The notes: generated by a model not told the origin, from the sequence alone. 64,000 bases of DNA from Pseudomonadota bacterium (GCA_025357635.1 JANXOV010000082.1:1-64000), one strand, 5' to 3'. Numbered from the stretch's first letter, positions 42,549 to 52,492 are shown. Made by a program: numbers and translations.

Positions 42549-44276
42549 TTACGCCTCGTACACCGTCTTGCCGCCCACCACCGTTCGCTTGACGCGGATA
42601 TCCTTGAGCGTGTCCGGGTCCACCGCATGCGGGTCCTTGTCAAGCAGCACGAAGTCGGCGTACTTGCCGGCGCTGATCGAGCCTTTGACGTCTTCTTCAT
42701 AGGAGGCATAGGCGCCATTGAGAGTGGCGACCTGCAGCGCCTGATCGACGCTGATCTTTTGTGAAGCGCCCCATACGCGCCCCGCATAGTCCTTGCGCGT
42801 CACCATGCTTTGCAGCGCCATCAGCGGATCGAAGGGCCCCGGTGTGTAATCGGATGCGCCGGGCACGCGAATGCCGGCGTCGAGGAAAGACTTGTGCGCG
42901 AACATGCGCTCCAGTTTTTCCTCGCCGTAGGCACGCCATTTTTCCCCGTGATAATAGACGTAGGTCCAGAACGGCGTGGGAATGGAGCCCGTGTCCTTGA
43001 TGCGCTGAACGAGAGACGGCGTGACCAGCGTGCAATGCTCGATGCGGTGGCGCCGGTCCGGCAGCGGCCACAGCTTCAGAACGCGCTCATAGGCGTTGAG
43101 CACCATGTCGATGGCAACATCGCCGTTGGCGTGAATGCCGATCTGCCAGCGGTTGCGGTGCGCATCTTCCACGGCCTCGTGGATCTGCTTCTGGTCCATG
43201 GTCAGAATGCCGAAATCATTGGGCTTGCCCACGAACGGCGTACTCATGCGCATGGTGCGCTCGGATGCCGAGCCGTCCGCCACGAACTTGACCGCACCGA
43301 TGCGCACATGGTCATTGCCAAGACCTGAGTACACGCCGGCATCGCGCAGATTGTGGAACGGACTCGAGGTTGCGATGCGGCCTGCGCCACGCATGCCGAC
43401 GGGCATGATGGTGGCCCGGTGCAGCAGTTCACCAGCCGCATAGGCGTCCTGATAGGCGCGGATCTTATCCACGTCCGCCGCCGCGTCATGCACGGTGGTC
43501 AGGCCCGCCGCCGTCAGCAGTTTGGAGGCATAGGCCATGGCGGCACGGCTGCGTTCGCGCATCTGCTCGGGCGTGAAGCTTTCATGCTCGCCGGCGCGCT
43601 CGATCACATCGCGCGCATTCTCCGCCACCTGGCCTTGCAGATCGCCGTTGGCATCGCGGAAATAGCGGCCATCCTTGGGGTCGGGTGTATCGCGGGTGAT
43701 GCCGGCGAGCTGGAACGCCTTGCTGTTGTACCAGTTGGTGTGCCCGCCGCGATGTGCCACGCCCACGGGATGATCCGCCGAGACCGCATCCAGATCCTGC
43801 CGGCTCAGCGGCCGCCCATCCTTCAACTTGGTGTCGTCGAACTTGAAGCCATTGACCCAACGGCCCGGCGGCGTGGTGGCCACGCGCTTGCGCAGCGCCT
43901 CTTGAATCTGCGCGATGCTGGTCAGATCGCAATTTACATCGAATAACTCGTCCTGCAGGCCAGGGTGACAATGCGCATCGATGAATCCCGGCGTCACAGT
44001 CATGCCAGCGGCGTCGATCACCGCTGCACCAGGCGCCGCCAGTGCGCGGATGTTCTGCGTCGAGCCGATGGCGATGAAGCGGCCGTTTTTGACGGCGAAG
44101 GCCTGCGCCCGCGGCTGCGCGGCATCCATGGTCAGCACATTGCCATTGATCAGAATCAGATCGGCGCCCGCGCCGGATCCCGTATGCGAATACGCCTGGG
44201 CCGCGGATGGCAGGGCCGCGGCCAGCGCGGGCGCTCCTAACAGGCTGAAAAAATCACGTCGAGTGGTCTTGGACAT
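42549..44276 (-). CDS. Tat-exported amidohydrolase (YtcJ/AepA-like)
   Basis: Metal-dependent hydrolase of 575 residues. The amino end has a twin-arginine signal, TTRRDFFSLLG, followed by a hydrophobic stretch ending SAAQA, so the folded enzyme is exported. The HXH metal motif is in GFIDAHCHPGLQDE, and later metal-binding histidines lie in GIHANGD and RRHRIEHCTLV. The family hydrolyses amide or cyclic amide bonds; this branch is poorly characterised. ATG 44276 starts the Tat signal and is 10 bases after the stop of the metallo-hydrolase gene, which would be upstream in one transcript. Confidence 0.85.
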   Translation of the reverse strand: MSKTTRRDFFSLLGAPALAAALPSAAQAYSHTGSGAGADLILINGNVLTMDAAQPRAQAFAVKNGRFIAIGSTQNIRALAAPGAAVIDAAGMTVTPGFIDAHCHPGLQDELFDVNCDLTSIAQIQEALRKRVATTPPGRWVNGFKFDDTKLKDGRPLSRQDLDAVSADHPVGVAHRGGHTNWYNSKAFQLAGITRDTPDPKDGRYFRDANGDLQGQVAENARDVIERAGEHESFTPEQMRERSRAAMAYASKLLTAAGLTTVHDAAADVDKIRAYQDAYAAGELLHRATIMPVGMRGAGRIATSSPFHNLRDAGVYSGLGNDHVRIGAVKFVADGSASERTMRMSTPFVGKPNDFGILTMDQKQIHEAVEDAHRNRWQIGIHANGDVAIDMVLNAYERVLKLWPLPDRRHRIEHCTLVTPSLVQRIKDTGSIPTPFWTYVYYHGEKWRAYGEEKLERMFAHKSFLDAGIRVPGASDYTPGPFDPLMALQSMVTRKDYAGRVWGASQKISVDQALQVATLNGAYASYEEDVKGSISAGKYADFVLLDKDPHAVDPDTLKDIRVKRTVVGGKTVYEA

Positions 44277-44286
44277 GGCGTATCCC

Positions 44287-45270
44287 TCAGTGATCGGCGT
44301 GTAGAGGTGCAAACCCGGCCGGCACCCATTCGTAACCCTGCCCTTGCACGCGGATATGCCCGAGGCCGGGAAAGTTCAGATGCGCGCCGGCGAGCAGCGT
44401 GCGGTCTTTCGCGCTACTCGCAAACAGCTGTTTGCGAGCAGCGACGGCAGCTTTCTGATCGACGTCGAAGGCCACCGAAATATCGGGGCGCGGGAACTGC
44501 ACAGGTCCGAAGTGGATGACATCGCCCAGCACGATCATCTGGCGGCCCTTGGATTCGATCCGATAGCTGCTGTGCCCGGGCGTATGGCCGCCGGGAATCG
44601 CACGCACGCCCGGCACGATCTGCGAGCCGGCCGCAAACGGCTTCCACTGGCCCGACGCGATGTACGGCGCGGCCAGTTTCTGCGCCGTGCGGAAGGAGTC
44701 CTGCTTGTCTTTGGACACCTTGGCCATTTGCGCCTCACTGAGCCAATAGTCGCTCTCCGGCTGGCTTGGCATGAGCTGCGCATTGGGAAAGACGATCGCG
44801 CCATCGGAACTGAGCACGCCGCCGAGATGGTCGCCGTGCATGTGGGTGATGAGCACCTTGTCGACCTTCGCAGGATCGTATCCCGAGGCTTTGAGATTCT
44901 CCACCACAGTTCCCAGCGTCGGCCCGAACAGCTTGCCCGCGCCGCTGTCGATGAGAATGAGTTCGCTGCCGGTGTTGATCAGGTACGCATTGACGGAAGT
45001 TTCGACCTTGTCGCCGGCGGGCAGAAAGGCGCGCGCCAGTCCTCGGGCGATCTCCTCCTTCTTCACGTTCTGCAGCACGTCGGTGCCCAGATCAACGAAG
45101 CCATCGGACAACGCGGTGACCTCGAAATCCCCGAGCATGAACCGGTACCAGCCCGGCGCCTGAATCTTCTGCTGCGGCATTCCGGCGTCGGCGGCAACTA
45201 CAAACGCAGACAAGACGGACAAGGCCACAAAGCGGGATGCGAAACGCGCGCTGATCATGAGGTGAGGCAC
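44287..45270 (-). CDS. Exported metallo-beta-lactamase fold hydrolase
   Basis: Protein of 327 residues (323 from ATG 45258) with a signal peptide ending VVAADAG. The zinc-binding HXHXDH motif is THMHGDHLGG, and further ligands lie in GGHTPGHSSY and in the LGDVIHFG block, as in quorum-quenching lactonases and related hydrolases. It is followed directly by the exported amidohydrolase, so both act outside the cytoplasm and may serve one pathway. Lactonase, esterase and lactamase activities cannot be told apart from sequence. Confidence 0.84.
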   Translation of the reverse strand: MPHLMISARFASRFVALSVLSAFVVAADAGMPQQKIQAPGWYRFMLGDFEVTALSDGFVDLGTDVLQNVKKEEIARGLARAFLPAGDKVETSVNAYLINTGSELILIDSGAGKLFGPTLGTVVENLKASGYDPAKVDKVLITHMHGDHLGGVLSSDGAIVFPNAQLMPSQPESDYWLSEAQMAKVSKDKQDSFRTAQKLAAPYIASGQWKPFAAGSQIVPGVRAIPGGHTPGHSSYRIESKGRQMIVLGDVIHFGPVQFPRPDISVAFDVDQKAAVAARKQLFASSAKDRTLLAGAHLNFPGLGHIRVQGQGYEWVPAGFAPLHADH

Positions 45271-45301
45271 TCCGGAAGAAATGAATCGCAGGATTATAGC
45301 C

Positions 45302-46387
45302 CTACTCTGCCGGCACCAGAACGATCTTGCCCAGATGCCGTTTGGCGAGAAACTGCTCTTGCGCGCTCACGATGTCCTTGAGCGCATACACGCCCGCGAT
45401 CAGCGGCCGGATGCGGCCGGATTCGATGTGACGCACCAGCGCGCTGAAGACACCCTGATCCAGCACTGTGCACCCGAGCAGCCGCAGATCTTTCAGATAC
45501 AGCGTGCGCAGATCCAGCTCCACCAGCGGGCCGGCAATGGCCCCTGCCACGGCGTAACGGCCGCCGCGCCGCAGGACATCGAGCAGGCGCGGGAAGCTTG
45601 CGCCGCCGACGACATCGATGACGGCGTCGACGGACTCGTGTCCCAGCGTCTGCAGCAGGTCCGCGTCACGGTCGATGACCCGCGCGGCCCCGAGCGCAGT
45701 CAGCGCGCCGGCTTTTTCCGCACCCGCCACGGCGAACACACTCGCACCCCGACACCGCGCCAATTGCACCGCCGCCGAGCCGACGCCGCCCGAAGCGCCG
45801 GTGACGAGCACCGTGTCTGTGCCGGTGATCGCAGCGCGCGAGAGCATGTTTTCCGCGGCTGAGTACGCGCAAGGGAAGCTTGCCAGTTCGACATCGCTCA
45901 ACGTGGAGTCGATGGCATGGGCATGAGCCGACGGCACGCACGTGAACTGCGCAAACGCGCCGTCGCATTCGGAACCGAAGTAAATTGCGCCCGCTGCGCC
46001 ATCTGCGGGTGTGCCGCGAAACACAGGCTCGACCAGCACACGCTCGCCGATGCGCGCCGCGTCGACCCCGGCGCCGACGTCGACGATCCGGCCGCAGGCA
46101 TCCGCCCCCTGGATGCGCGGAAACGAAAGCACGCTGCCGCTCCAGCCTGAATCCTGGACGCTCGCCTGCGCATGGCCGGACGCGGCCGCCTCGGCGGTCG
46201 TGCCCTCGGTCACGGAGCGCGAATACCAGGCCGTACGCGTGTTGATGTCGGTGTTGTTGACGCCCGCCGCGCCGACGCGGATTTTGACCTCGCCTGCGCG
46301 CGCGGTGGGCACCGGCACGTCCTGCCGAAACTCGAGCTGCTCGTAGCCGCCGTGGCCTCGCAGCAAAACGGCATTCATGGTGGGCAT
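45302..46387 (-). CDS. Zinc-type alcohol dehydrogenase/quinone oxidoreductase-like protein (MDR family)
   Basis: Medium-chain dehydrogenase/reductase of 361 residues. The GroES-like half carries IQGADACGRIVDVGAGVDA, and the nucleotide-binding half has VTGASGGVGSAAVQLA. The structural-zinc cysteine cluster is absent, which points to the NADPH:quinone oxidoreductase branch rather than a zinc alcohol dehydrogenase. ATG 46387 starts the usual NAVLLRGHGG region (ATG 46378 is also possible); the longer frame upstream reads into the divergent SRPBCC gene. Substrate is unknown. Confidence 0.82.
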   Translation of the reverse strand: MPTMNAVLLRGHGGYEQLEFRQDVPVPTARAGEVKIRVGAAGVNNTDINTRTAWYSRSVTEGTTAEAAASGHAQASVQDSGWSGSVLSFPRIQGADACGRIVDVGAGVDAARIGERVLVEPVFRGTPADGAAGAIYFGSECDGAFAQFTCVPSAHAHAIDSTLSDVELASFPCAYSAAENMLSRAAITGTDTVLVTGASGGVGSAAVQLARCRGASVFAVAGAEKAGALTALGAARVIDRDADLLQTLGHESVDAVIDVVGGASFPRLLDVLRRGGRYAVAGAIAGPLVELDLRTLYLKDLRLLGCTVLDQGVFSALVRHIESGRIRPLIAGVYALKDIVSAQEQFLAKRHLGKIVLVPAE

Positions 46388-46463
46388 GCGCGACGCCTTT
46401 TCAAAAGATTGACTGTGCTTTTCCGACGCGCGCATCATACGCTGCGAACGCTTCGGAGCGCCC

Positions 46464-47261
46464 ATGATCAAGAAAATCATTCTGATTCTGGCCGGCATCA
46501 TCATTGCACTGGCACTGATCGGTTTCCTGCTGCCGCGCAATGCGCACGTGGAGCGTTCGATCCGCATCGACCGCCCGGCCAGCATGGTCTACGCCACCGT
46601 CAATTCGTTCGCGTTGTTTCCTCAATGGTCGCCCTGGCAGCACCTGGATTCGAACATGGTGCAGACCAGCGAAGGACCGCGCGAGGGAGTGGGCGCCAAG
46701 CTCACCTGGTCGGGGAACGACAAGATCGGCACGGGCACCCAACTCATCACCGCATCGATCCCCAACCAATCCGTCAGGAGCGATTTAAGCTTCGGCGCCA
46801 TGGGCACGTCGAAAGCGGCGCTGATACTTGCCGCGGCCGGTTCCGCCACGACGGTCAAATGGACGCTGGACTCCGACATGGGCTTCGGTCCGATCGGCCG
46901 GTATTTCGGGCTGCTGATGGACTCCATGGTGGGCAAGGATTTTGACAGCGGATTGAGGAACCTCAAGAGTCTGGTGGAGTCCATGCCCAACGCCGACATC
47001 GCGGGCTTCACCGTGGAAATCGTCGATCTCAATCCACAATCGGCGTTGCCGGCGACCGGCACTGGTTACGCCGGCAAGGCGCTGAAGGCGACGCATGTCG
47101 GCCCTGACGATACGCTGGATCAGACCGGCGAGAAGCTGATTGCCTACGCAGCGGCACACGGCTACGAATCCAACGGCCCCCGCTTCAGCGTGCGGGTGGA
47201 CGATCCGGTTTCCACGCCGCCGGAAAAGCGGCGCAGCGAGGTCTACTGGCCCGTCAAATAG
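46464..47261 (+). CDS. Membrane-anchored SRPBCC-family protein
   Basis: Protein of 265 residues with an amino-terminal hydrophobic helix (about 4-23) and an SRPBCC/START-like ligand-binding domain beginning HVERSIRIDRPASMVYATVNSF. The remaining part contains a short second region starting near residue 180 that I do not recognise. Members bind hydrophobic ligands; no catalytic residues stand out. It ends 2 bases before the convergent qhpE stop and is divergent from the MDR oxidoreductase. Confidence 0.76.
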   Translation: MIKKIILILAGIIIALALIGFLLPRNAHVERSIRIDRPASMVYATVNSFALFPQWSPWQHLDSNMVQTSEGPREGVGAKLTWSGNDKIGTGTQLITASIPNQSVRSDLSFGAMGTSKAALILAAAGSATTVKWTLDSDMGFGPIGRYFGLLMDSMVGKDFDSGLRNLKSLVESMPNADIAGFTVEIVDLNPQSALPATGTGYAGKALKATHVGPDDTLDQTGEKLIAYAAAHGYESNGPRFSVRVDDPVSTPPEKRRSEVYWPVK

Positions 47262-47263
47262 CG

Positions 47264-47953
47264 TCACCGCCGTTCGCGCCCCCTGAAAGATGCCAACGCC
47301 GACAATTGCGCTCGCGCCTCTGACAGGCGCACGCCGGGCGGCAGGTGCGAGACGATGAATCGGGTGACGTGCGCTGCGCCGATGCTGGCGCCGCGTTGGT
47401 CCGCTGCCGCATCGAACTCGCAGCGCACGCAGCCGCCAAAATCCGCGTGCGGCGCACCCAGATCGGAAATCTGCCCGGACACGCAGCGCGCATCGCCGGT
47501 CGCCGCCAGCACGCCGGCATAAGCGGCCGGAAATGGTTTTGCGCCACGGGCCGGCGCCGAGGCAACGATCAGCGCCCCGCCATTCACCGCGGCGGCGATG
47601 GCCTGCGCCAGTGGCGCCCGATCCTGGCGCAGTCCCAGGCTCAGATGCAGCAACTGGACAGGCTGTTGCAGCAGCCAGTGAATTGCCGCGGCAATGGCCG
47701 CGGGCGTGGAAACGCCGCTCGCATCGATGGCCTGCGCCATGAACAGCTCGCAAGGCTTCAGGGCGCCATGGATCACGCGAGCGACGCGGGTGCCGTGATC
47801 GAAAGTGTCAGGGATCGGCTCCAGTTCATCGACACCGCTTCCAGTGTCAGTGAAGCGGCGCTGCGCCGCCACGGGCACCGTACATTGCGCATTCAGGCCG
47901 CTGTCGACGATGCCGACCCGCCACCGCGATTCAGGCACGCGACGGCTCGTCAT
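47264..47953 (-). CDS. qhpE: Subtilisin-like leader peptidase of quinohemoprotein amine dehydrogenase maturation
   Basis: Small S8-family serine protease of 229 residues with no signal peptide. The triad is D17 (GIVDSGL), H53 (DHGTRVARV) and S190 (GASIGAAHV). QhpE of Paracoccus removes the 28-residue leader from QhpC after the thioether crosslinks are made, before export. ATG 47953 overlaps the qhpF end by 23 bases, which supports cotranslation with the rest of the operon. It lacks the usual prodomain and is among the smallest subtilases, as expected for a dedicated cytoplasmic processing enzyme. Confidence 0.87.
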   Translation of the reverse strand: MTSRRVPESRWRVGIVDSGLNAQCTVPVAAQRRFTDTGSGVDELEPIPDTFDHGTRVARVIHGALKPCELFMAQAIDASGVSTPAAIAAAIHWLLQQPVQLLHLSLGLRQDRAPLAQAIAAAVNGGALIVASAPARGAKPFPAAYAGVLAATGDARCVSGQISDLGAPHADFGGCVRCEFDAAADQRGASIGAAHVTRFIVSHLPPGVRLSEARAQLSALASFRGRERR

Positions 47954-49652
47954 TCATCTCCACAATGCGGCCCGCGTCCAGTCGAACCATGCGATCGGCG
48001 CGCGGCACCTGCCGCGGTGCATGCGTGATCACGATGCGTGTGCATTGGGAAAAATGCTCGTCGATCAGTTCATGCATGCCGGCGATGGCGGCGGCGTCCA
48101 AATTGCTGGTGGCCTCGTCCAGAATCAACACCGACGGCTTGCCGAGCAAGGCGCGCGCGATGGCGATGCGCTGGCGCTGCCCGGCGGACAGGCCCTGCCC
48201 GGCGGCGCCGATCTCGGTGCTGAAGCCCTGCGGCAATTGTTCGACGAACTGATCCACGCCGGCACGGCGCGCCGCCTGCAACACGGCCTCATCGGAAGCG
48301 TCGAAATGCCCGTATCGCAGATTGTGCAGGATGCTGCCGCGAAACAGCGCAGGTTCGGTTTCGAGCACGATCACGGCGCGGCGTAGCGCACTGAGTTCGT
48401 ACTGCGCCACGGAGCGGCCGGCGATCGAAATCCCGCCCGTTGCGGGACCGGTGAAGCGCCGCAGCAGGTCGATGAGTGTGGATTTACCCGCGCCCGAATC
48501 CCCACACAGCACGCTCTTCGACCCCCCCGCAATCACCCAGTCCAGATCGCACAAGACCGGTGCGGTTGCGCCGTCGGGCGTGAATGACAGGCCCTCGAAG
48601 TGGATCTGTGGCGCCAGCGGCACGCTCGCGAACAACGCAGCCGAGGATTCAGGCGACTCGCCCGGCAAGTATCCAGGCACCGGCATCAGCAGTTCGCGCA
48701 CCCGCGTCAGACTCACCGCCGCGCGCTGATAGGCCAGGTACAGATTCATGAGCGAAAGCGCCGAATTGCTGGTGCGCGTGAAGTAGGCGGTGAAGGCCAC
48801 CAGCGTTCCCACGGTCAGGGCGCCCTGCAGCACCTGATAGCCGCCGATCATGAACACCGCCGCCGTGGTCACGTGCGACAGCAGCGAAGATCCGGCGCCA
48901 ATGCCAAACGTGAACAGTTGCTGCGACAGCAGCCGCGCAAGAAACGTGCCGTTGAGGTCGCGCAAACGCTGCGCCTCGAAGTCCTCGGCCGCCGCCGCCT
49001 GCACCGCCTTGGCGGATCCCAGGGTTTCCATCAGAAACTGCGCGATGCTGCCTGACTGCTCACGCACGGCGCGCGTGGTTGTCTGCATGCGCGGCCGCGC
49101 ATAGTGCCGCAGCGCCAATTGCAGTGGCAGTGCGCCGGCCGCGATCAGCGTGAGCATGGGGCTCAAGCGGATCATGATCAGCCCCGTTGCCACCAGCAGC
49201 AACGTGGCATTGACGAAAGCCAGCAGCGTATCGGTGGAAAAGCGCTGGATTTCCGCCACGTCGCCATCCAGGCGCGTCACCAGGTCGCCCACGGAGCGCT
49301 GCCGGAAGAAGGCCGGTGGCAGGCGCAACAGATGTTCGTAAATGTGCTCGCGCAAATGAAACAGGATTCGCCCCGACAGGCGCACATACAGCCAGCGGTT
49401 CAAGCCCCCGAGCAGAGCGCCAAGCAGAGCGAGGCCCACGATGGCGGCGCACAGCCAGCACAACAAGTCGAAGCGCCGGCCGAGCAAACCGTCATCGATG
49501 ATGAGCTTGGACAGGTAGGGTTGCGCCGTGGCCAGCAGGGAGATCAGGCTGGCCAGCCCCAGCACCGCCAGAAGCGCAGCCAGCCGTGGCCGCACATACG
49601 GCCACAGCCAGCGCGCGTGAGCGCCTAGCCGTTGCTCACCGGCGGATGACAC
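47931..49652 (-). CDS. qhpF: ABC exporter of the quinohemoprotein amine dehydrogenase gamma subunit
   Basis: Fused ABC transporter of 573 residues: six membrane helices (about 15-310), then an ATPase domain with Walker A GDSGAGKST, signature LSAGQRQR and Walker B VLILDEAT. In QHNDH operons this exporter is thought to move the crosslinked QhpC into the periplasm. GTG 49652 is used; it overlaps the end of qhpB by 17 bases. General lipid or peptide exporters share this layout, so the assignment depends on position between qhpB and qhpE. Confidence 0.86.
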   Translation of the reverse strand: MSSAGEQRLGAHARWLWPYVRPRLAALLAVLGLASLISLLATAQPYLSKLIIDDGLLGRRFDLLCWLCAAIVGLALLGALLGGLNRWLYVRLSGRILFHLREHIYEHLLRLPPAFFRQRSVGDLVTRLDGDVAEIQRFSTDTLLAFVNATLLLVATGLIMIRLSPMLTLIAAGALPLQLALRHYARPRMQTTTRAVREQSGSIAQFLMETLGSAKAVQAAAAEDFEAQRLRDLNGTFLARLLSQQLFTFGIGAGSSLLSHVTTAAVFMIGGYQVLQGALTVGTLVAFTAYFTRTSNSALSLMNLYLAYQRAAVSLTRVRELLMPVPGYLPGESPESSAALFASVPLAPQIHFEGLSFTPDGATAPVLCDLDWVIAGGSKSVLCGDSGAGKSTLIDLLRRFTGPATGGISIAGRSVAQYELSALRRAVIVLETEPALFRGSILHNLRYGHFDASDEAVLQAARRAGVDQFVEQLPQGFSTEIGAAGQGLSAGQRQRIAIARALLGKPSVLILDEATSNLDAAAIAGMHELIDEHFSQCTRIVITHAPRQVPRADRMVRLDAGRIVEMNDEPSRA

Positions 49653-50727
49653 GCATCGTCGATATGGATTGATCGGGACACCCAGGCAGCTTCATGTTGG
49701 CGCGCTGCTTGAGCGTATCCGGGTCGTAGAAGGCGATGTCGCACGTGGTGCCGCCGAGGAATACTTCCTTGCCGTCGCTGGACAAGTTCACTGTGTAGAA
49801 GGTGTGAGCCAGATCCACGCGGTCAGCCAACACGCCCTTGACGGTGTCGATCTTGGTCAACTGCGTGTACACGCCGAAGGCCTGTCCCTTCACCGGACTG
49901 ATCGCCGTGGAGAAAATCAGCGCCACCGTGTCCTCGAAGTCCTGGTAACTGAGCGCGCCGCTGCCAAGGTCCAGCGTCATGAGCGAGGTGCGCTGCACAC
50001 CCGGCTTGCCCTCGCCCGCACCGTGCATGGAGTACGTGGGCGTGGAAAATACGCCGGTGGGCTCGCTTACGGGCCAGAAGGCCAGCACGTCGGGGAGCGA
50101 ATAATCCGGCCGATTCCAGTCGCGCACGCCGCGCTCCTGCAGCAGCTTGCCGCTGGCGAGATCGAATTCATACAGCTGGAATCCCAGCGCGAAAAAACTC
50201 AAGCCGTCTTTCTTCGGCAAAATCATATGCACGCGGCGCGGCGCCGGGAACTGCCGCACAGGTTTGGCCGCAAGGCCCGCGGACGTGTCGAAAATGGCAA
50301 AGCGCGGCTCCTGCACCTTGTACTCGTTCAACTCCAGCAGCGTTGGCAGCTCGTACACGATGAGCTGCTTGCCGTCGGGCGTGACGTTGATGCCGAAGAA
50401 CGACTTCACGCGCTCGTTGCCTTGCGACAGATCCGCGCGGAACACCTGCTTGCCGGTGGTCAGATCGATGCCGGCGATGCTTTCCATCCGGTTGACCAGC
50501 ACATAGGCCACCTTGCCGTCCGCGGTGGTCGCGATGCTGCCGACCCAGCCGTTGGCCTCCGGAATGCGAAAGTCCGAGGCCACGCTGCGCGACGCGGCGT
50601 CGATCACGAACAAATGATCCGGCTTGGCGCCGGTCAGGATGTAATCCCGCAACGGCGCGCGCGTCGGCGCGCTGCCGCAACCCAACAGCGCAAGGGCCAG
50701 GCCACATAGAATCAAAGGACGGTTCAT
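49636..50727 (-). CDS. qhpB: Quinohemoprotein amine dehydrogenase beta subunit
   Basis: Periplasmic seven-bladed beta-propeller subunit of 363 residues. ATG 50727 has GGGGAG six bases upstream and is chosen over the nearby ATG 50733. The amino-terminal signal ends ALALLGCGSA, which looks like a lipobox and might lipidate the subunit. Repeats such as YILTGAKPDHLFVIDA and NLSSDGKEVFLGG show the propeller. In the known QHNDH structure the beta subunit forms part of the substrate channel against the gamma subunit. The preceding gene qhpC ends 20 bases upstream. Confidence 0.88.
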   Translation of the reverse strand: MNRPLILCGLALALLGCGSAPTRAPLRDYILTGAKPDHLFVIDAASRSVASDFRIPEANGWVGSIATTADGKVAYVLVNRMESIAGIDLTTGKQVFRADLSQGNERVKSFFGINVTPDGKQLIVYELPTLLELNEYKVQEPRFAIFDTSAGLAAKPVRQFPAPRRVHMILPKKDGLSFFALGFQLYEFDLASGKLLQERGVRDWNRPDYSLPDVLAFWPVSEPTGVFSTPTYSMHGAGEGKPGVQRTSLMTLDLGSGALSYQDFEDTVALIFSTAISPVKGQAFGVYTQLTKIDTVKGVLADRVDLAHTFYTVNLSSDGKEVFLGGTTCDIAFYDPDTLKQRANMKLPGCPDQSISTMRVIRR

Positions 50728-50747
50728 GTTCATCTCCCCTGGGCGCC

Positions 50748-51068
50748 TCATTTTTTCGGAAACACCGCATCCAGCTCGCGCCAGTCGTTCCATGCGGACG
50801 CGGACCCGGCATCCCAGTTCGGATACGTGGTCAGCGTGTCGGGCACCTGCGCCGGCCACCAGCACGGATCCGAACAGCCGTACAAATCCGCCTCCATCGG
50901 CTGGCACAGGGAGGCGACGCCGCCAAACGGGTCCACTTCCCAGCCCGGGTCGAACGTCGTGGCACAACCGGCCACGCTTTCCATCGCCACCACTTCCTTC
51001 ACATGGCCCTGATCGGCTGCATCGAGCAGCAGTTCGGCCTTCTTGTTCGTGGGTTTGAAACCATTCAT
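50748..51068 (-). CDS. qhpC: Quinohemoprotein amine dehydrogenase gamma subunit precursor, CTQ-containing
   Basis: Catalytic small subunit of 106 residues. Residues 1-28 fit the cleaved leader, and mature numbering then starts at M29. With that offset C35-E44, C55-D61 and C69-D77 are the three Cys-to-acid thioether pairs (mature C7-E16, C27-D33, C41-D49), and C65 with W71 (mature C37 and W43) form the cysteine tryptophylquinone. These positions are the same as in the crystallised Pseudomonas putida enzyme. ATG 51068 overlaps the qhpD stop (ATGA). QhpD makes the crosslinks, QhpG oxidises the tryptophan and QhpE cuts the leader. Confidence 0.93.
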   Translation of the reverse strand: MNGFKPTNKKAELLLDAADQGHVKEVVAMESVAGCATTFDPGWEVDPFGGVASLCQPMEADLYGCSDPCWWPAQVPDTLTTYPNWDAGSASAWNDWRELDAVFPKK

Positions 51069-52492
51069 GCGACGGTCCTCCGCGGTTCGATATGGACGCT
51101 GAAAAATTCGGGATTGTTGGCCATGATGTCGGTGTAGATGCGCACGCCGAAGTCCACCCAGCCGCGCAGCAGATCGCAGTAATGGTAAGTACGGTGATGC
51201 GGATCGCCATAGCGCGTGTAGGACTCGTGGTAGCAGCCCCCGGCGCACAAATTGCGGATGCGGCAGGTTTGACAATGTGTGCCTTCGCGATCGGAGGCCT
51301 TTTCCAAAAAGGCGCTCAAGGCCGGTTTGTCGATGCCCGTCTCGACGTTGCCGAACAGGGGCAACTCCGAGCCGGTGAATCGATGGCAGAGGTTCAGACC
51401 ACCATCCTTGTCCACGGCCAGTAGGCCGACGCCGGCGCCACAGGGCAAGGCTTTGCGGCGCCCCTCGTGCAGATCCGTCATCAGCTGATGCATGTTCGAA
51501 AATCCGGTGTTTCGGCCGCGCAGCGCCTGCACGCGGTACTCTTCGCCCATGCGCTCAAAGGCCGCATGCACCTCGTGCAGTTCCGCCGTCGACAGTCCAT
51601 GCCCGGCATCTTCCGTCGCGGTCACCGGCGCATAGCCCACCTCGTGAAAGCCGATCTCCCCGCGCAGATGCGCATGAATGGCTTCGACCTCGGTGGTGCC
51701 GGAGGTCAGCGTCACGCGCGCACCGACGGGCTTCGCGCGGTAGCGATCCAGCAGCATGCGCACCTTGCGCGCCACCACATCGTAGGTGCCGCGGCCGCCA
51801 ACCGTGCGGCGGTTGCGGTCATGGATCAGCTTGGGCCCGTCGATGCTCACCGAGATGCCGAAGCGGTGCTCGTTGAAATAGTCCACGATGTCCGGCGTCA
51901 GCATGGTGGCATTGGTGGTGAGCGAGAAATCGACGATCTTGTCCTGTTCGCGGCCGCGCTCGGCCGCATACTCCACCACCTGCCGGATCAGCGGCATGTT
52001 GGTCAGCGGCTCGCCGCCGAAGAACACAACGCCCACGCGGCTGCGCTGCGCCGCCTGCGTCAGCAGCAGATCCACACTGCGCGAGGCGGTGTCGAAATTC
52101 ATCTTCTTGCCAAGCGCCGGCGTGGCAAGATCTTCCTTGTAGCAATACGTGCAGCCCAGGTTGCAGCCGGTGTTGACGTTCAGCACCAGTGTGCTCAACG
52201 GATAGGCTTCCACCTTGACGCGGTTCGGATTGACGGTGCGGAAGTGTTCCGGCGCCTGCAGGATATCGAGCTGCTCCAGCCGCGCCAGGAAACCCTCGAC
52301 ATCCTGGCGCGCAAAGCGCGCGGCAAGCTGTGCAGACAAGCCTTCGCGGTCCAGCCCGGCGGAACTCTGCGACAAATCCACCGCCGCCCGCCCCAGTTCG
52401 TCCAGCTCGAACAACGCCGTCGTCGGCACATGCAGCAGCATGGCGCGACCGTCAAAGCGCACCACATGGCCGTTGGCGTGATTGAATTTCAT
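51065..52492 (-). CDS. qhpD: Radical SAM/SPASM thioether-crosslinking enzyme for QhpC
   Basis: Radical S-adenosylmethionine enzyme of 475 residues, the normal QhpD length. The 4Fe-4S motif CX3CX2C is C110, C114 and C117 (CNLGCTYC), and the SPASM-type auxiliary cluster cysteines lie in the last 110 residues ([27 protein letters not shown] and YCDLL). An amino-terminal peptide-recognition-like region precedes the barrel. QhpD forms the three Cys-Glu/Asp thioether bonds in QhpC. ATG 52492 is preceded by GAGGAG at 11 bases. It overlaps qhpC by four bases. Confidence 0.92.
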   Translation of the reverse strand: MKFNHANGHVVRFDGRAMLLHVPTTALFELDELGRAAVDLSQSSAGLDREGLSAQLAARFARQDVEGFLARLEQLDILQAPEHFRTVNPNRVKVEAYPLSTLVLNVNTGCNLGCTYCYKEDLATPALGKKMNFDTASRSVDLLLTQAAQRSRVGVVFFGGEPLTNMPLIRQVVEYAAERGREQDKIVDFSLTTNATMLTPDIVDYFNEHRFGISVSIDGPKLIHDRNRRTVGGRGTYDVVARKVRMLLDRYRAKPVGARVTLTSGTTEVEAIHAHLRGEIGFHEVGYAPVTATEDAGHGLSTAELHEVHAAFERMGEEYRVQALRGRNTGFSNMHQLMTDLHEGRRKALPCGAGVGLLAVDKDGGLNLCHRFTGSELPLFGNVETGIDKPALSAFLEKASDREGTHCQTCRIRNLCAGGCYHESYTRYGDPHHRTYHYCDLLRGWVDFGVRIYTDIMANNPEFFSVHIEPRRTVA

